Source of the DNA: Nocardioides antri
Lineage (GTDB): Bacteria; Actinomycetota; Actinomycetes; Propionibacteriales; Nocardioidaceae
Length of the DNA stretch: 64,000 nt
Direction: 5' to 3'
Assembly (NCBI RefSeq): GCF_008373765.1
Contig: NZ_VUJW01000012.1
Coordinates: 61,505-125,504, forward strand
Part shown: positions 8,570-16,004 of the stretch, in pieces
How positions within the stretch are numbered: the first letter of the stretch is position 1
Layout: each line of letters begins with the position of its first letter
Made by a program: the position numbers and the translations under genes
Notes under the pieces: model-generated
Told to the model about the DNA's origin: nothing
The model's input: only the letters and a program-made list of their open reading frames with translations
Database searches by the model: none

Positions 8570-8623
8570 TAAAGACTAGTAACGATTGAGAGAAATGCAC
8601 ACAACCCATCGAGAGGAACACCC

Positions 8624-9133
8624 ATGTCCCCCATCACTGCCGACAGGAACCCCGACACGTCCGTCCCCCTGGTCGTGCGCGCCGCCGAAGCCGAGCGGGT
8701 TCAGGACGGCCCGACGAGCGAGATCGTCCTCCTCGCCGACGGCGAGCACACCAACGGCGGGGTGACCATCAACCGGGCCCTGCTCGAGCTCGGATCTCCC
8801 GGCGCGCCCGTCCACCGGCACCTCGACACCACCGAGTGCCTCTACGTGATCGACGGGGCGCTCGACGTACTGGTCGACGACGAGGTGCACACGCTGCGAT
8901 CCGGTGACCTGGCAGTCCTCACGCCGGGCACGGCCCACGCGTTCGCTCCGGCGGCAGGACACCGCGCAGACATGCTCGCGATCTTCGCGCCCGGGCAGGA
9001 GCGGTTCGCCTACTACCGCCTTCTGGAGCGTCTCCACCGCGGCACCGCAACCCTCGACGAGCTGATGGCCACCGCCGCGTTGTACGACAACCACTACGCC
9101 GAGAGCGAGGCGTGGCAGCGGCGGGCGAGCTAG
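8624..9133 (+). CDS. Cupin domain-containing protein
   Basis: This 169-residue protein has a single conserved beta-barrel cupin. Cupin motif 1 is visible as PVHRHLDTTECLYVIDGALDVLVDDE, with metal-ligand type His, His and Glu. Motif 2 is PGTAHAFAPAAG, with the last metal His. A helical C-terminal part (RLLERLHRGTATLDELMATAALYDN) is typical of small oxidative-stress cupins. A GAGAGG ribosome-binding site precedes the ATG. Its place after the Rrf2 gene and the shared TCTGGA motif suggest it is the regulator's target. The substrate is unknown. Confidence 0.85.
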   Translation: MSPITADRNPDTSVPLVVRAAEAERVQDGPTSEIVLLADGEHTNGGVTINRALLELGSPGAPVHRHLDTTECLYVIDGALDVLVDDEVHTLRSGDLAVLTPGTAHAFAPAAGHRADMLAIFAPGQERFAYYRLLERLHRGTATLDELMATAALYDNHYAESEAWQRRAS

Positions 9134-9576
9134 GCCGAGGAGGGTCGCACGACGGCCGACCCGGTGGCGCGGACCGTCGGCCGTTGCGGACCGCCAGGGA
9201 GGGTGAGCGGGAGGTCGACGGGAGCGGCGATCTCCACGACGACCCGGTCGCCGCGAACGGCGACCGAGTAGCGCAGGCCGGGGTGCGCGTCGTACGCGCC
9301 GGCGGAGCGGAGGTAGTCGCCCACCGCGGCGCGGGCCACGTCGGCGCTGAGGTGGAGGTCGCCGTCGTCGAGCCCGCCGCGGTAGACGTCGCGGCCCTCG
9401 GCGGCGGCGTCGGCGGCGTAGAGCGCGGCCCCGTCGGCGAGGGAGTCGAGGCCCTGGCGCTCGAGGTAGGCCGCGCCGGCGTCGACGACGACCACGACCA
9501 GCAGCAGGACGACCGCTGCGAACCCGATGATGAGGACGCTGGTCTGGCCGCGGTCATCACGGGTTGCGTCAGCCAC
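9130..9576 (-). CDS. TadG-like pilus assembly protein (Rv3654c type)
   Basis: This 148-residue protein begins with a short basic N-terminus (DDRGQTSVLI) that runs straight into one membrane helix (IGFAAVVLLLVVVVVDAGAAYLE). This is the N-terminal signature of TadE/TadG minor pilins of the actinobacterial Flp cluster. The exported remainder has no catalytic motif. Its GTG start overlaps the stop of the preceding TadE gene. It is the last gene of the Tad operon and overlaps the cupin stop codon by 4 nt on the opposite strand. Confidence 0.75.
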   Translation of the reverse strand: MADATRDDRGQTSVLIIGFAAVVLLLVVVVVDAGAAYLERQGLDSLADGAALYAADAAAEGRDVYRGGLDDGDLHLSADVARAAVGDYLRSAGAYDAHPGLRYSVAVRGDRVVVEIAAPVDLPLTLPGGPQRPTVRATGSAVVRPSSA

Positions 9577-10012
9577 GGTCGATCTCCTGGTAGCGCCCGA
9601 TCGGCACCGTGTGGATCGCGTCGAGCGCGAACCGCGGACGGCCGCCGCCGAGCACGTCCGGCAGGAGCGGTAGCTCGACGCTGGAGCTGATCCGGACGGT
9701 GATGACCGACGTGCCGCTGTGGCACGAGCGGGGGTACGGCGTGCAGGTGACCGTCACCCGCAACGGCGCGTCCTCGAGGCCCTGGTCGGCGAGCGCGCGG
9801 CGGGCGACCTCCTCGGCGGCCCGCTGCCCCGTGGCGTCGTCCGGCGCGAGGGCGTAGGCACGGCCGGCGGCGCGGGCCGCGGCACTGACACCGAACGCTC
9901 CCTGCTGGACCTGCGAGACCGAGAGCACGATCCACAGCAGCGGCACCAGCAGGAGGATCCCGAGCCAGACCAGCTCGACGATGGCGCTCCCCCGGTCGTC
10001 GCGGGACCTCAT
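9569..10012 (-). CDS. TadE-like minor pilin
   Basis: This 147-residue protein has the TadE pattern: DDRGSAIVELVWLGILLLVPLLWIVLSVSQVQQ, a short charged start with an IVE motif at the helix entry and then a single membrane span. Residues 40-70 form the amphipathic AARAAGRAYALAPD helix common to actinobacterial TadE proteins. Two cysteines (CTPYPRSC) may form a disulfide outside the membrane. Its ATG overlaps the stop of the frameshifted TadE gene upstream (TCATGAGG). Confidence 0.78.
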   Translation of the reverse strand: MRSRDDRGSAIVELVWLGILLLVPLLWIVLSVSQVQQGAFGVSAAARAAGRAYALAPDDATGQRAAEEVARRALADQGLEDAPLRVTVTCTPYPRSCHSGTSVITVRISSSVELPLLPDVLGGGRPRFALDAIHTVPIGRYQEIDRG

Positions 10013-10400
10013 GACGAGGCCTCCTCGACGGCTCGTCCCGACACCGAGAACCGCACGGCGGGGCCGCCGATGCCCAGGGCCGGGACCTCCCGGTGACGGT
10101 GACGACCACCCCGGGCAGCCCGTCGACCGACGCCTGCGTGACCGAGACCTGCTCCGCGAACCGCCCTGCGATGGCGGTGTCGATCTGCGACCGGGTGCGG
10201 GCGACGCCGTCGGCGGGTCCGCGGTCCGCGGTCGCGGCGTAGCGAGCGCCTTCGGAGGCCGCGGCCGCGAGGGTGGCCCGGACGTGGAGGACCAGCGCGA
10301 CCTGCAGCAGCCCCGCGACGAGAGGCGCGAGGACGACGAGCACCAGGACGAAGTCGACGACCGCGGAGCCGTGCTGGCCGCGCCGCGACCCCGCCGTCAT
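10009..10400 (-). pseudogene. TadE-like minor pilin gene with a frameshift
   Basis: From ATG 10400 the frame encodes a normal TadE start (RGQHGSAVVDFVLVLVVL, then a membrane helix and AAAASEGARYAATADRG). It continues through GLPGVVVTVTG at about 10095. There the frame changes. Adding one base near ACCGGGAGG would give EVPALGIGGPAVRFSVSGRA and a TGA that overlaps the next ATG, which is how the neighbouring genes are joined. The gene length (392 nt) is one short of a multiple of three. Either a real one-base deletion or a sequencing error explains this. As read, the product would run on out of frame. Confidence 0.72.
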
Positions 10401-10582
10401 TGCACAGAGCTGAGGGCGTTGCGCAGCATGCCGACCAGCGCCGGGCGGGCGAAGGTGAGCAACGCGGTCACCAGACCGACCGACATCACGGTCACGAGCA
10501 CCCAGCCGGGCACGTCGCCCCGGTCGTCGCGCTGGTGTGTGGCGGCGGCGCACCAGCACCAGAGGCGGAGAAGTGGGTCCAT
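10397..10582 (-). CDS. Small Flp-pilin-like membrane protein
   Basis: This 61-residue protein has a short N-terminus (LLRLWCWCAAATHQRDDRG) and then VPGWVLVTVMSVGLVTALLTF, one membrane helix, and a short tail ending SSVQ. The charged segment directly before the helix resembles the processing region of small Flp pilins, and its position between tadC and the TadE genes fits the major pilin slot. I cannot confirm a GxxxxEY cleavage motif. It overlaps the next gene by 4 nt. Confidence 0.6.
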   Translation of the reverse strand: MDPLLRLWCWCAAATHQRDDRGDVPGWVLVTVMSVGLVTALLTFARPALVGMLRNALSSVQ

Positions 10583-10623
10583 TCTTGTCGTTCCTTCCCG
10601 AGGCGGATCCGATGGAGCAGTGG

Positions 10624-11559
10624 TCAGGGGGCGGTCAGCGAGAGGCCGACCAGGCCGGGCCAGAAGGCGAACAGGACGGTCACCGGCAGCACGATGAAGA
10701 CGACGGGGACCATCATCAGGATCTCCTTGCGGGAGGCGTGCTCGATGAGCTCCCGGCGGCCGGCTTCCCGGACGTCGCCGGCCTGCGCGTGGAGGAGGTC
10801 GGTGAGGGGAGTCCCGCGCTCCACCGCGACCGCGACGCCGTGCGCGAACCGCGCGACGATGGGTACGCCGGTCGTCGCCGCCAGCCGGTCGAAGGCGTCG
10901 GCGATCGGCTCGCCGGTGCGGATCGCGGCGAGCACGGCCGCCAGGTCGGCGGACAGCGCTCCCCGCGACCGGCGGACGACCCGGTCGAGCGCGGACACCG
11001 GCCCCTCCCCTGCCGCGACGGCGAGCGCGAGCAGCTCGGCGACGGTGGGGAACTCCTCGACGATCGCGCGCTCCCGCTTCCGCACCTGTGCCGTCAGGTG
11101 CTGGTCGCGGGCGAGCACGCCGGACACGAAGCCGACCGCGCAGACGACCACCAGCGGGACGACGTCGCCGGGGCGGGAGAGGGCGGCGATGAGGGAGTAG
11201 GCCGCGGCGACGGCGAACCCGCTCAGTCCCCACAGCACCTGCTCCACCCGGAAGTCGTGCACGCTGCGGTCGAGGCCCGCCCGGGCGAGACGGCGGCGGA
11301 CGGACGGAGCGCCTCCGAGCACCCGCTCGACCAGGTCGGCCGCAGACCGCAGGGCCGGCGCGACCAGCGCGACGAGCGCCGAGCGCGACTCGCCCGTCCC
11401 GCGCGCATGGGCGGGGTAGCTCGACGTCAGGTCCCGCAGGTAGGGCAGGACCCGCGCCTCGAGCTGGGGGCGCCGGAGCGCCGCCACCCGGACGACCACG
11501 AGCAGGACGCCGAGCGCCGTCGTACCGCCCAGCACGCCACCCCACGCCGCGGTCGTCAT
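10624..11559 (-). CDS. tadC: TadC, type II secretion F-family membrane protein
   Basis: This 311-residue protein is a pilus-platform protein with the GspF/T2SSF fold. The central cytoplasmic domain (EEFPTVAELLALAVAAGEGPVSALDRVVRRS and IADAFDRLAATTGVPIVARF) is flanked by membrane helices at residues 8-24, about 110-150 and the C-terminus (MVPVVFIVLPVTVLFAFWPGLVGL). It works with TadB under the TadA ATPase. Its ATG overlaps the tadB stop (ATGA), so it is normally co-translated with tadB. In this lysogen it follows only the cut-off 3' piece of tadB. Confidence 0.88.
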   Translation of the reverse strand: MTTAAWGGVLGGTTALGVLLVVVRVAALRRPQLEARVLPYLRDLTSSYPAHARGTGESRSALVALVAPALRSAADLVERVLGGAPSVRRRLARAGLDRSVHDFRVEQVLWGLSGFAVAAAYSLIAALSRPGDVVPLVVVCAVGFVSGVLARDQHLTAQVRKRERAIVEEFPTVAELLALAVAAGEGPVSALDRVVRRSRGALSADLAAVLAAIRTGEPIADAFDRLAATTGVPIVARFAHGVAVAVERGTPLTDLLHAQAGDVREAGRRELIEHASRKEILMMVPVVFIVLPVTVLFAFWPGLVGLSLTAP

Positions 11560-11733
11560 GCCAAGATCCGCCGCTCGGTGGGGAGCCGGCCGATCCGCAT
11601 CATCAGCCGGTAGGCGAACACGCACGCGGCAGCGCCGGCCACCAGCACAATCGCCCCGGTCGCCGATCGGTAGCGGGTGATCACCTCGGTCTGGAACGAC
11701 ATCAGGAGCAGCACCAGCCACGGCGCCGCGACC
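11556..11733 (-). pseudogene. tadB: tadB, 3' fragment separated by the prophage
   Basis: Downstream of the GC crossover the tadB frame resumes as VAAPWLVLLLMSFQTEVITR, then a second membrane helix, and ends in a TGA overlapping the tadC ATG. This gives 58 residues with two membrane spans. It has no start of its own: an in-frame TAA lies just inside the prophage. Joined to the 226 codons ending at 34283, it restores a 284-residue TadB. Confidence 0.9.
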
Positions 11734-11757
11734 GCCAGAAGCGACCATTAAGTACAC
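11712..11757. other. Prophage attachment site, low-coordinate end
   Basis: This is the junction of prophage and tadB. It shares only GCG (minus strand 11735-11733), with CTnGCG as the near match, with the junction at 34283-34285. The host arm carries the CCGT that mirrors ACGG in the other host arm. The phage arm carries CTTnnTGGnCnC (around 11740-11755), mirrored in the other phage arm. Confidence 0.75.
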
Positions 11758-11763
11758 TCGTGC

Positions 11764-11949
11764 TCAGAAGAGCGTCGCCTGGTCGGGAGGCTCGTAATCG
11801 TATGGGCACTCGTCGCAGCCGCACGCGTTGTAGTGCACCTCGACGTGCGCGGGGTGCGACCACGAGCAGTGGCGGCAGTGGGGGTAGACGCGCGGAACCC
11901 CGCCGAGGGAATCCTCAGCGGGGCTCGCGCCGTCGTGCGGGTCGGTCAC
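11764..11949 (-). CDS. Small Cys-rich protein next to the attachment site
   Basis: This 61-residue protein starts at a GTG that overlaps the stop of the preceding gene (AAGTGACC) and ends 30 bp from the crossover. The N-terminal third is acidic (TDPHDGASPAEDSLGG). The rest holds four or five metal-ligand type residues: CRHC, then HVEVHYNACGCDEC. This is a probable zinc ribbon. Its location at the prophage end and coupling to the histone-like gene suggest a regulatory or excision role, which is inference only. Confidence 0.68.
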   Translation of the reverse strand: MTDPHDGASPAEDSLGGVPRVYPHCRHCSWSHPAHVEVHYNACGCDECPYDYEPPDQATLF

Positions 11950-12290
11950 TTCTTGCGGCTCGTCGTCGCCTTCTTGGCGGGCGCGGTCTTCTTCGCCGCC
12001 GCGCGCTTCGCCGGTGCGGCCTTCTTGGGGGGCGCAGCTGCGGTCTTCTTCGCCGGAGCCTTCGTCGCGGCGGATGCCGGGGCGACGCCCTTCTTGCAGG
12101 CGGTGCACCACGCGGCGGGGGTGCGTCCGGCCTCGTGCGCCAGTCGCCGGGTGTTGACCTTGACCTGCGCTCCGTGGTCGTCGCACTGCGCCGCCCAGCC
12201 GTATCCGTCCTTGGCGTTCCTGACCTGGACGATCTTGATGAGCGTGCGGGTTTGGCGGTTCTTGACCTCGTGGATCACGGTGTTCGACAT
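11946..12290 (-). CDS. Zinc-finger-like protein with histone H1-like Lys/Ala tail
   Basis: This 114-residue protein has two parts. Residues 1-68 form a compact domain with CDDHGAQVKVNTRRLAHEAG and WCTACKKG, giving possible Cys/His/Cys/Cys ligands. Residues 75-114 are an almost pure Lys/Ala/Pro tail (AKKTAAAPPKKAAPAKRAA), like histone H1 or mycobacterial HupB tails, which bind DNA non-specifically. The start at 12290 is supported by an AAAGGA site and a TTGACA promoter upstream. It may be a DNA-binding accessory for excision or chromatin control of the prophage, but no family is recognised. Confidence 0.72.
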   Translation of the reverse strand: MSNTVIHEVKNRQTRTLIKIVQVRNAKDGYGWAAQCDDHGAQVKVNTRRLAHEAGRTPAAWCTACKKGVAPASAATKAPAKKTAAAPPKKAAPAKRAAAKKTAPAKKATTSRKK

Positions 12291-12329
12291 GATGTGTCCT
12301 TTCGTCATTGCCTAGCGCGACACTAGACT

Positions 12330-12364
12330 TTCGTAAGGACCAAAGTACGCAGTTGTCAATGACA
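12330..12364 (-). promoter_or_regulatory. Promoter and palindromic operator for the 12290 gene
   Basis: A consensus -35 box TTGACA (minus strand 12359-12354) is followed after 18 bp by TACGAA (12335-12330). The -35 box is embedded in a perfect palindrome, TGTCA-A-TGACA (12354-12364), which could be an operator controlling both divergent genes. Confidence 0.6.
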
Positions 12365-12421
12365 TGTACACAGCAAGCGCGCCGATAGTGCGTGAACGGA
12401 CGTACAGGCGGGCGCAGGCTC

Positions 12422-12427
12422 TAGGCT
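12422..12427 (+). promoter_or_regulatory. -10 box for the leaderless gene at 12434
   Basis: TAGGCT is followed by 6 nt and then the GTG start codon, with no ribosome-binding site. No convincing -35 box is visible at the right distance. Confidence 0.5.
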
Positions 12428-12433
12428 CTTGCC

Positions 12434-13018
12434 GTGCCGAAGTCACATGGCCGTAAGAAAGTTGTGAAAACCGACGCGCAGATCGACCTGCTGCGTCCGA
12501 TTGAGCGCGCCGCAGCAGCCTTTAAGGCTGGCCACCCGGAAAGCAGTAGTTGGATTACGGCAGCACGCGTGACCTTCGACGGGGGAACCCTTCGCGAAGA
12601 CTCCATGGACGCTGTGCGACCCGAGCTATCGAAGGAGGACCTGGCGACCCTCTACAGCGTCAACTTCAGCTCCTTCAGATCAGCCGACGAGGGGATCGAA
12701 ATCTGGGCGTGGAACCACGAGACAACCCGCGAGTTCGAGATCAAGGTGAACTCGTTGGAAGAACACTTTATGTGGGGTTGGCTCACCAAGTTGGAGCGCG
12801 AGATTGAGGCAGACATCAAGGAGCAGACGACACCGATCTATCCGCCGCCGCCACCGCCACCGCCGTCCGTTCCCGTCCACGCATCCGCCGACGTTGCGCC
12901 GGCGCCTGCAAGCACCGACCTGCTGCACAAATGGTGGGTGCTCTACATCGTCCTTCCGCTGGTGGTCACTGTGGTGGGGACCGTGATCGCGGCGGTCATC
13001 ATCGCAGAGTTCGCCTGA
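12434..13018 (+). CDS. Tail-anchored membrane protein on the opposite strand of the prophage (moron candidate)
   Basis: This 194-residue protein runs against the structural genes. The N-terminal about 135 residues are soluble (KKVVKTDAQIDLLRPIERAA, WAWNHETTREFEIKVNSLEE). A run of eight prolines (IYPPPPPPPPSVP) and an Ala/Pro linker lead to one C-terminal membrane helix (WWVLYIVLPLVVTVVGTVIA) with only a few residues after it. The protein should therefore be membrane-tethered with its main domain in the cytoplasm. Plus-strand position and a private leaderless start suggest expression in the lysogen, for instance in superinfection immunity. Its 3' end overlaps a convergent holin-like gene by 76 bp. 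The family is unknown. Confidence 0.72.
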   Translation: MPKSHGRKKVVKTDAQIDLLRPIERAAAAFKAGHPESSSWITAARVTFDGGTLREDSMDAVRPELSKEDLATLYSVNFSSFRSADEGIEIWAWNHETTREFEIKVNSLEEHFMWGWLTKLEREIEADIKEQTTPIYPPPPPPPPSVPVHASADVAPAPASTDLLHKWWVLYIVLPLVVTVVGTVIAAVIIAEFA

Positions 13019-13311
13019 CGATCCGCTGCCAGAAGGTCATCCAGCGAAGATCTAGGTCCGGCCAGAGCGACCGCCAGCGCCCCGGTCGTGAGGTAGACGC
13101 GGAGGCCGCGCTCGGTGTCGAGCGCCAGGTTCTCGGCGGTGCCGTACTGGATCGCTGCGATCAGCCCGAGGAACGAGGTGTAGAACAAGCGCCCTGGCGT
13201 GTTCAGGTGATTCCACAGCCGAACCCCCTTCTGCATACCCAGGACGAGCACTACCACGGCGAGCACCACGTTGAGCAGGCGCACGACCTCATGGAGTTCC
13301 AGGCCCATCAT
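12943..13311 (-). CDS. Holin-like membrane protein
   Basis: This protein of about 122 residues has hydrophobic segments at LNVVLAVVVLVLGMQKGVRLW, YTSFLGLIAAIQYG and VYLTTGALAVALAG. Three short membrane spans directly after the tail genes are the usual signature and place of phage holins. The last 25 residues lie over the antisense of the convergent gene at 12434 and may not all be conserved. No endolysin accompanies it, so the lytic role is inferred from position and topology only. Confidence 0.6.
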   Translation of the reverse strand: MMGLELHEVVRLLNVVLAVVVLVLGMQKGVRLWNHLNTPGRLFYTSFLGLIAAIQYGTAENLALDTERGLRVYLTTGALAVALAGPRSSLDDLLAADRQANSAMMTAAITVPTTVTTSGRTM

Positions 13312-13480
13312 CGGGTGGGTCCGCTCGGTAGCTCGCCGTCAGGACGCCGATGATCGCCATGAACGCCACGTTCAGCTCCGGTGACGGGGCGTAGTCCTTC
13401 TTGAAGATCGGGGCAATGAAGTTCGCCGCCCAGACACAGGTCACGACGACGATGAGAACGCTGCGCAGTCCGTCCGACAC
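13289..13480 (-). CDS. Small membrane protein, holin or antiholin candidate
   Basis: This 63-residue protein has an N-terminal membrane helix (LRSVLIVVVTCVWAANFIAPI), then KKDYAPSPELNVAFMAIIGVLTASY, a second hydrophobic segment, and a charged/proline end. It overlaps the next holin-like gene by about 20 bp. Two-helix proteins of this kind paired with another holin gene are common in actinobacterial phages. The GTG start at 13480 is tentative. Confidence 0.55.
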   Translation of the reverse strand: MSDGLRSVLIVVVTCVWAANFIAPIFKKDYAPSPELNVAFMAIIGVLTASYRADPPDDGPGTP

Positions 13481-13517
13481 TCATTCACGTCTCACTCCAC
13501 GCTCTGCATGGGTTCTC

Positions 13518-16004
13518 CTAGAGAGCCCTGATGATGAAGTTGATGGAGCGCCACGGGTTGAGGATGTCCACCGGCGTGGACGATCCGACAGCCACGTTGC
13601 CCGCGCTGGTAGCGGTACCGCGCGCCACTCGCGTCGCCGTCGAACCGTCAGCGTTGGACGAGTCGAACGGCGGCAGGTTGGCAGCGGTCAGGACCACCGA
13701 GGCGTTGCCGCCCGACGTGCCCACGGCCTTGGTGCCTGCTCCGATGGGGAAGCGGTCCGTGAAGTTCGGCAGGTAGTAGGTCGTGTCCGAATGGGTGCCC
13801 CAGGTGTCGCCAAGGAGAGCGGCGAGTGCGGGGTAGTCGTTCGAGGAGAAGGTCCCGCCGTTACAGACGAGCCAACCCGCTGGCGCGCTGGACCCGCCAT
13901 ACATCGTCACTTCGCCAACAGGACGGAGCAGGGCCGCGAAGGTCTGGGAGTCCACCGTCAACGGCGGGGTCACAATGGGCGGAGCCACTGTCCCTTCCCC
14001 GGCAAAGTCGAGAGTCAACGTCCACTTGTCGGGTGTGATCTCGTGCTTGATGCCCGTCACGCGCTCCGCGGCTGCGTAGGCAGCGCGGCTGTTGGTCACC
14101 CCGAGGAGGTCGTAGAGGTCTGTCAGCGACCACCTCTCCATCTCTGCGGTGGTGCGAAGCGGCAGGACCGCGCTGTTGACGCGTCGGCGTGGGGTGGCAT
14201 TCGCGGCCAGGATCGCGGCGGCGTAGCCAGGGACAGCCGTGTCGGCGAGGCCGTGAACGGTGGGCTCGGCCAGCCTTTGACCCCACTGGCGCACCGATTC
14301 AGGAGCCACGTAGGGACCGAAACTCACTTCCTCGGTTTCGCCCGTGGCGGCGTTGATGCGCACGAGTTTTGGCTTGACGGTGTTGATGCACCGTTCAAGG
14401 TCGAAGTCCATGTCGAGGTCGGAGTAGTTGGCATCGGCGAGGAAGTCGACGGGGCCACCCGTCATGGTCACGGTGTCGAAGTAGTGCACCTCCCCGGCCA
14501 AGGCCGAGCCCACGAACAAGATGATCGTGGCGTAGCGCGCGCCCTCTGGGGCTGTGACTGTGAGAGTCCTCTCGGTGTATGTGGTGGTCGAGGAGGTGAG
14601 GGCGCCGATGTCATTGGCCAGGGTCGCGCCGCTGGCGCTGTACCAACGGAGTTGGACACGGGTGTTCCTGGCCGTAGCAGCCGTGCGGGAGTAGGAGCGG
14701 ACGGTGTAGGAGGCGCCCGGAACTACCGAAAAGCCCGACGTTCCTGCAGCGGTCGAGGCAGTGACGGAACCGTCAGCGGTAGCGGTGAGACGGAGCGCAC
14801 CTGCACCTTGATGGGTGGGAGTCGTAACGCGGGCCAGCGCGGCGTTGGTGGCTGTCCATCCGGATGTGTCGGTGTCGAACGTCCCATTGAAGGTGATGGT
14901 GTTGATGGGCAAGGCGGAGGCGTCCCATGCCTGGAGGATTCCTCGCCTGTCGAGCCATGCGAAGCCGAGTGCCGAGTCACGGGTGATGGCGATCTGGTCA
15001 AGCGCGGACGCGTTCTCGTTGACCGAGACGATGGGCACGGTTGAGGGGTCCACCACAGCCTTGTTGCCGTTCACGATGAACGGGACGGCGGTGGAGGCCA
15101 GGACCACAGACAACCCGTTGATCGTGGCGACGCCTTTGGGGCGGAGAGCCGCCGCCAGTGTGGCGGTGTCGTCAGTGCCGGTGACGCTGATATCCGTGCG
15201 GCGGTCGTCGGGGAGGTCGGGGTCCTTGAGGTCGTACTTCGTCAGAGGCGCGGAAAGCACGCCAGTGCCGAAGACGTTCCACGCGTAGGTGGATCCGCCC
15301 TTCGCGGTAGGTGCCCACACGGACAGCCGCCACCTCTTGCCCGGTCGGATGAGCGGGTTTACGGACGGGTCGAGGTCGGCGTCACGTAGGTGAACCGTCA
15401 GAGTGCCTGCGTCGAGTTCTCGACGTTCAAGGTTGATCTCGTACGCGGAGCCAAGAACGTTGGTCCACCCCGGCTCGGCGAGCGGACTCGATGCTGCCAC
15501 GGCGGCGGCGGATCCCGAATAGAGAACGGCGTTCGTGAACGTCGCGGAGGTTCCGGATGCACCGGTCAGGATCATGCGAAGCCGCAGAGTCGTCGTACCT
15601 ACCGGCAGGGTGTAGGCGGTCGTCGAGTACGTGCCTGCGGCGGTCGTAGCGGTTGTGGCGGTGGAGGTACCGAGCAGAGCGCCCGCAGCGTCGTAGGCAG
15701 CAACGTCGCCGGACACAGCAGCAGTAGCGCCGGTGTTGAGGGTCCAATATGCGACGGCTTGGTTTCCGGAGACGGTCACCTCTGGAACTGCAATCGCATC
15801 AGACGTCACCGTCTGCGCGCCTGCAGCAGACTTAGTGGCTCGAATCCCGTTATTGGCCGAGATTGTCGGTCCGCCAGCGACAGCCGGAACCCATCCCCAC
15901 GGACCCGTCACGCCAGCCGGGTTGGGGATGAGGTTGGGGAGGTCCGGCCAGTCGTTCTGGATCTCGAACCGGAGGACACCGTGGGGAGCGAAGCCGATGC
16001 TCAT
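13518..16004 (-). CDS. Large tail-tip protein with carbohydrate-binding-like modules and C-terminal tail-collar domain
   Basis: This 828-residue protein seems to combine several tail-tip functions. Residues 1-15 resemble a distal-tail start. Residues about 25-170 and 395-545 are two beta-sandwich, carbohydrate-binding-like modules (GTFDTDTSGWTATNAALARV, GAGALRLTATADG). Residues 185-345 look hub-like (INLERRELDAGTLTVHLRDA, DISVTGTDDTATLAAAL). The C-terminal 130 residues match the phage tail-collar fold (PVGEVTMYGGSSAPAGWLVC, YLPNFTDRFPIGAG, NPWRSINFIIRAL). Its ATG overlaps the tape-measure stop. It probably recognises the cell surface. Confidence 0.82.
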   Translation of the reverse strand: MSIGFAPHGVLRFEIQNDWPDLPNLIPNPAGVTGPWGWVPAVAGGPTISANNGIRATKSAAGAQTVTSDAIAVPEVTVSGNQAVAYWTLNTGATAAVSGDVAAYDAAGALLGTSTATTATTAAGTYSTTAYTLPVGTTTLRLRMILTGASGTSATFTNAVLYSGSAAAVAASSPLAEPGWTNVLGSAYEINLERRELDAGTLTVHLRDADLDPSVNPLIRPGKRWRLSVWAPTAKGGSTYAWNVFGTGVLSAPLTKYDLKDPDLPDDRRTDISVTGTDDTATLAAALRPKGVATINGLSVVLASTAVPFIVNGNKAVVDPSTVPIVSVNENASALDQIAITRDSALGFAWLDRRGILQAWDASALPINTITFNGTFDTDTSGWTATNAALARVTTPTHQGAGALRLTATADGSVTASTAAGTSGFSVVPGASYTVRSYSRTAATARNTRVQLRWYSASGATLANDIGALTSSTTTYTERTLTVTAPEGARYATIILFVGSALAGEVHYFDTVTMTGGPVDFLADANYSDLDMDFDLERCINTVKPKLVRINAATGETEEVSFGPYVAPESVRQWGQRLAEPTVHGLADTAVPGYAAAILAANATPRRRVNSAVLPLRTTAEMERWSLTDLYDLLGVTNSRAAYAAAERVTGIKHEITPDKWTLTLDFAGEGTVAPPIVTPPLTVDSQTFAALLRPVGEVTMYGGSSAPAGWLVCNGGTFSSNDYPALAALLGDTWGTHSDTTYYLPNFTDRFPIGAGTKAVGTSGGNASVVLTAANLPPFDSSNADGSTATRVARGTATSAGNVAVGSSTPVDILNPWRSINFIIRAL

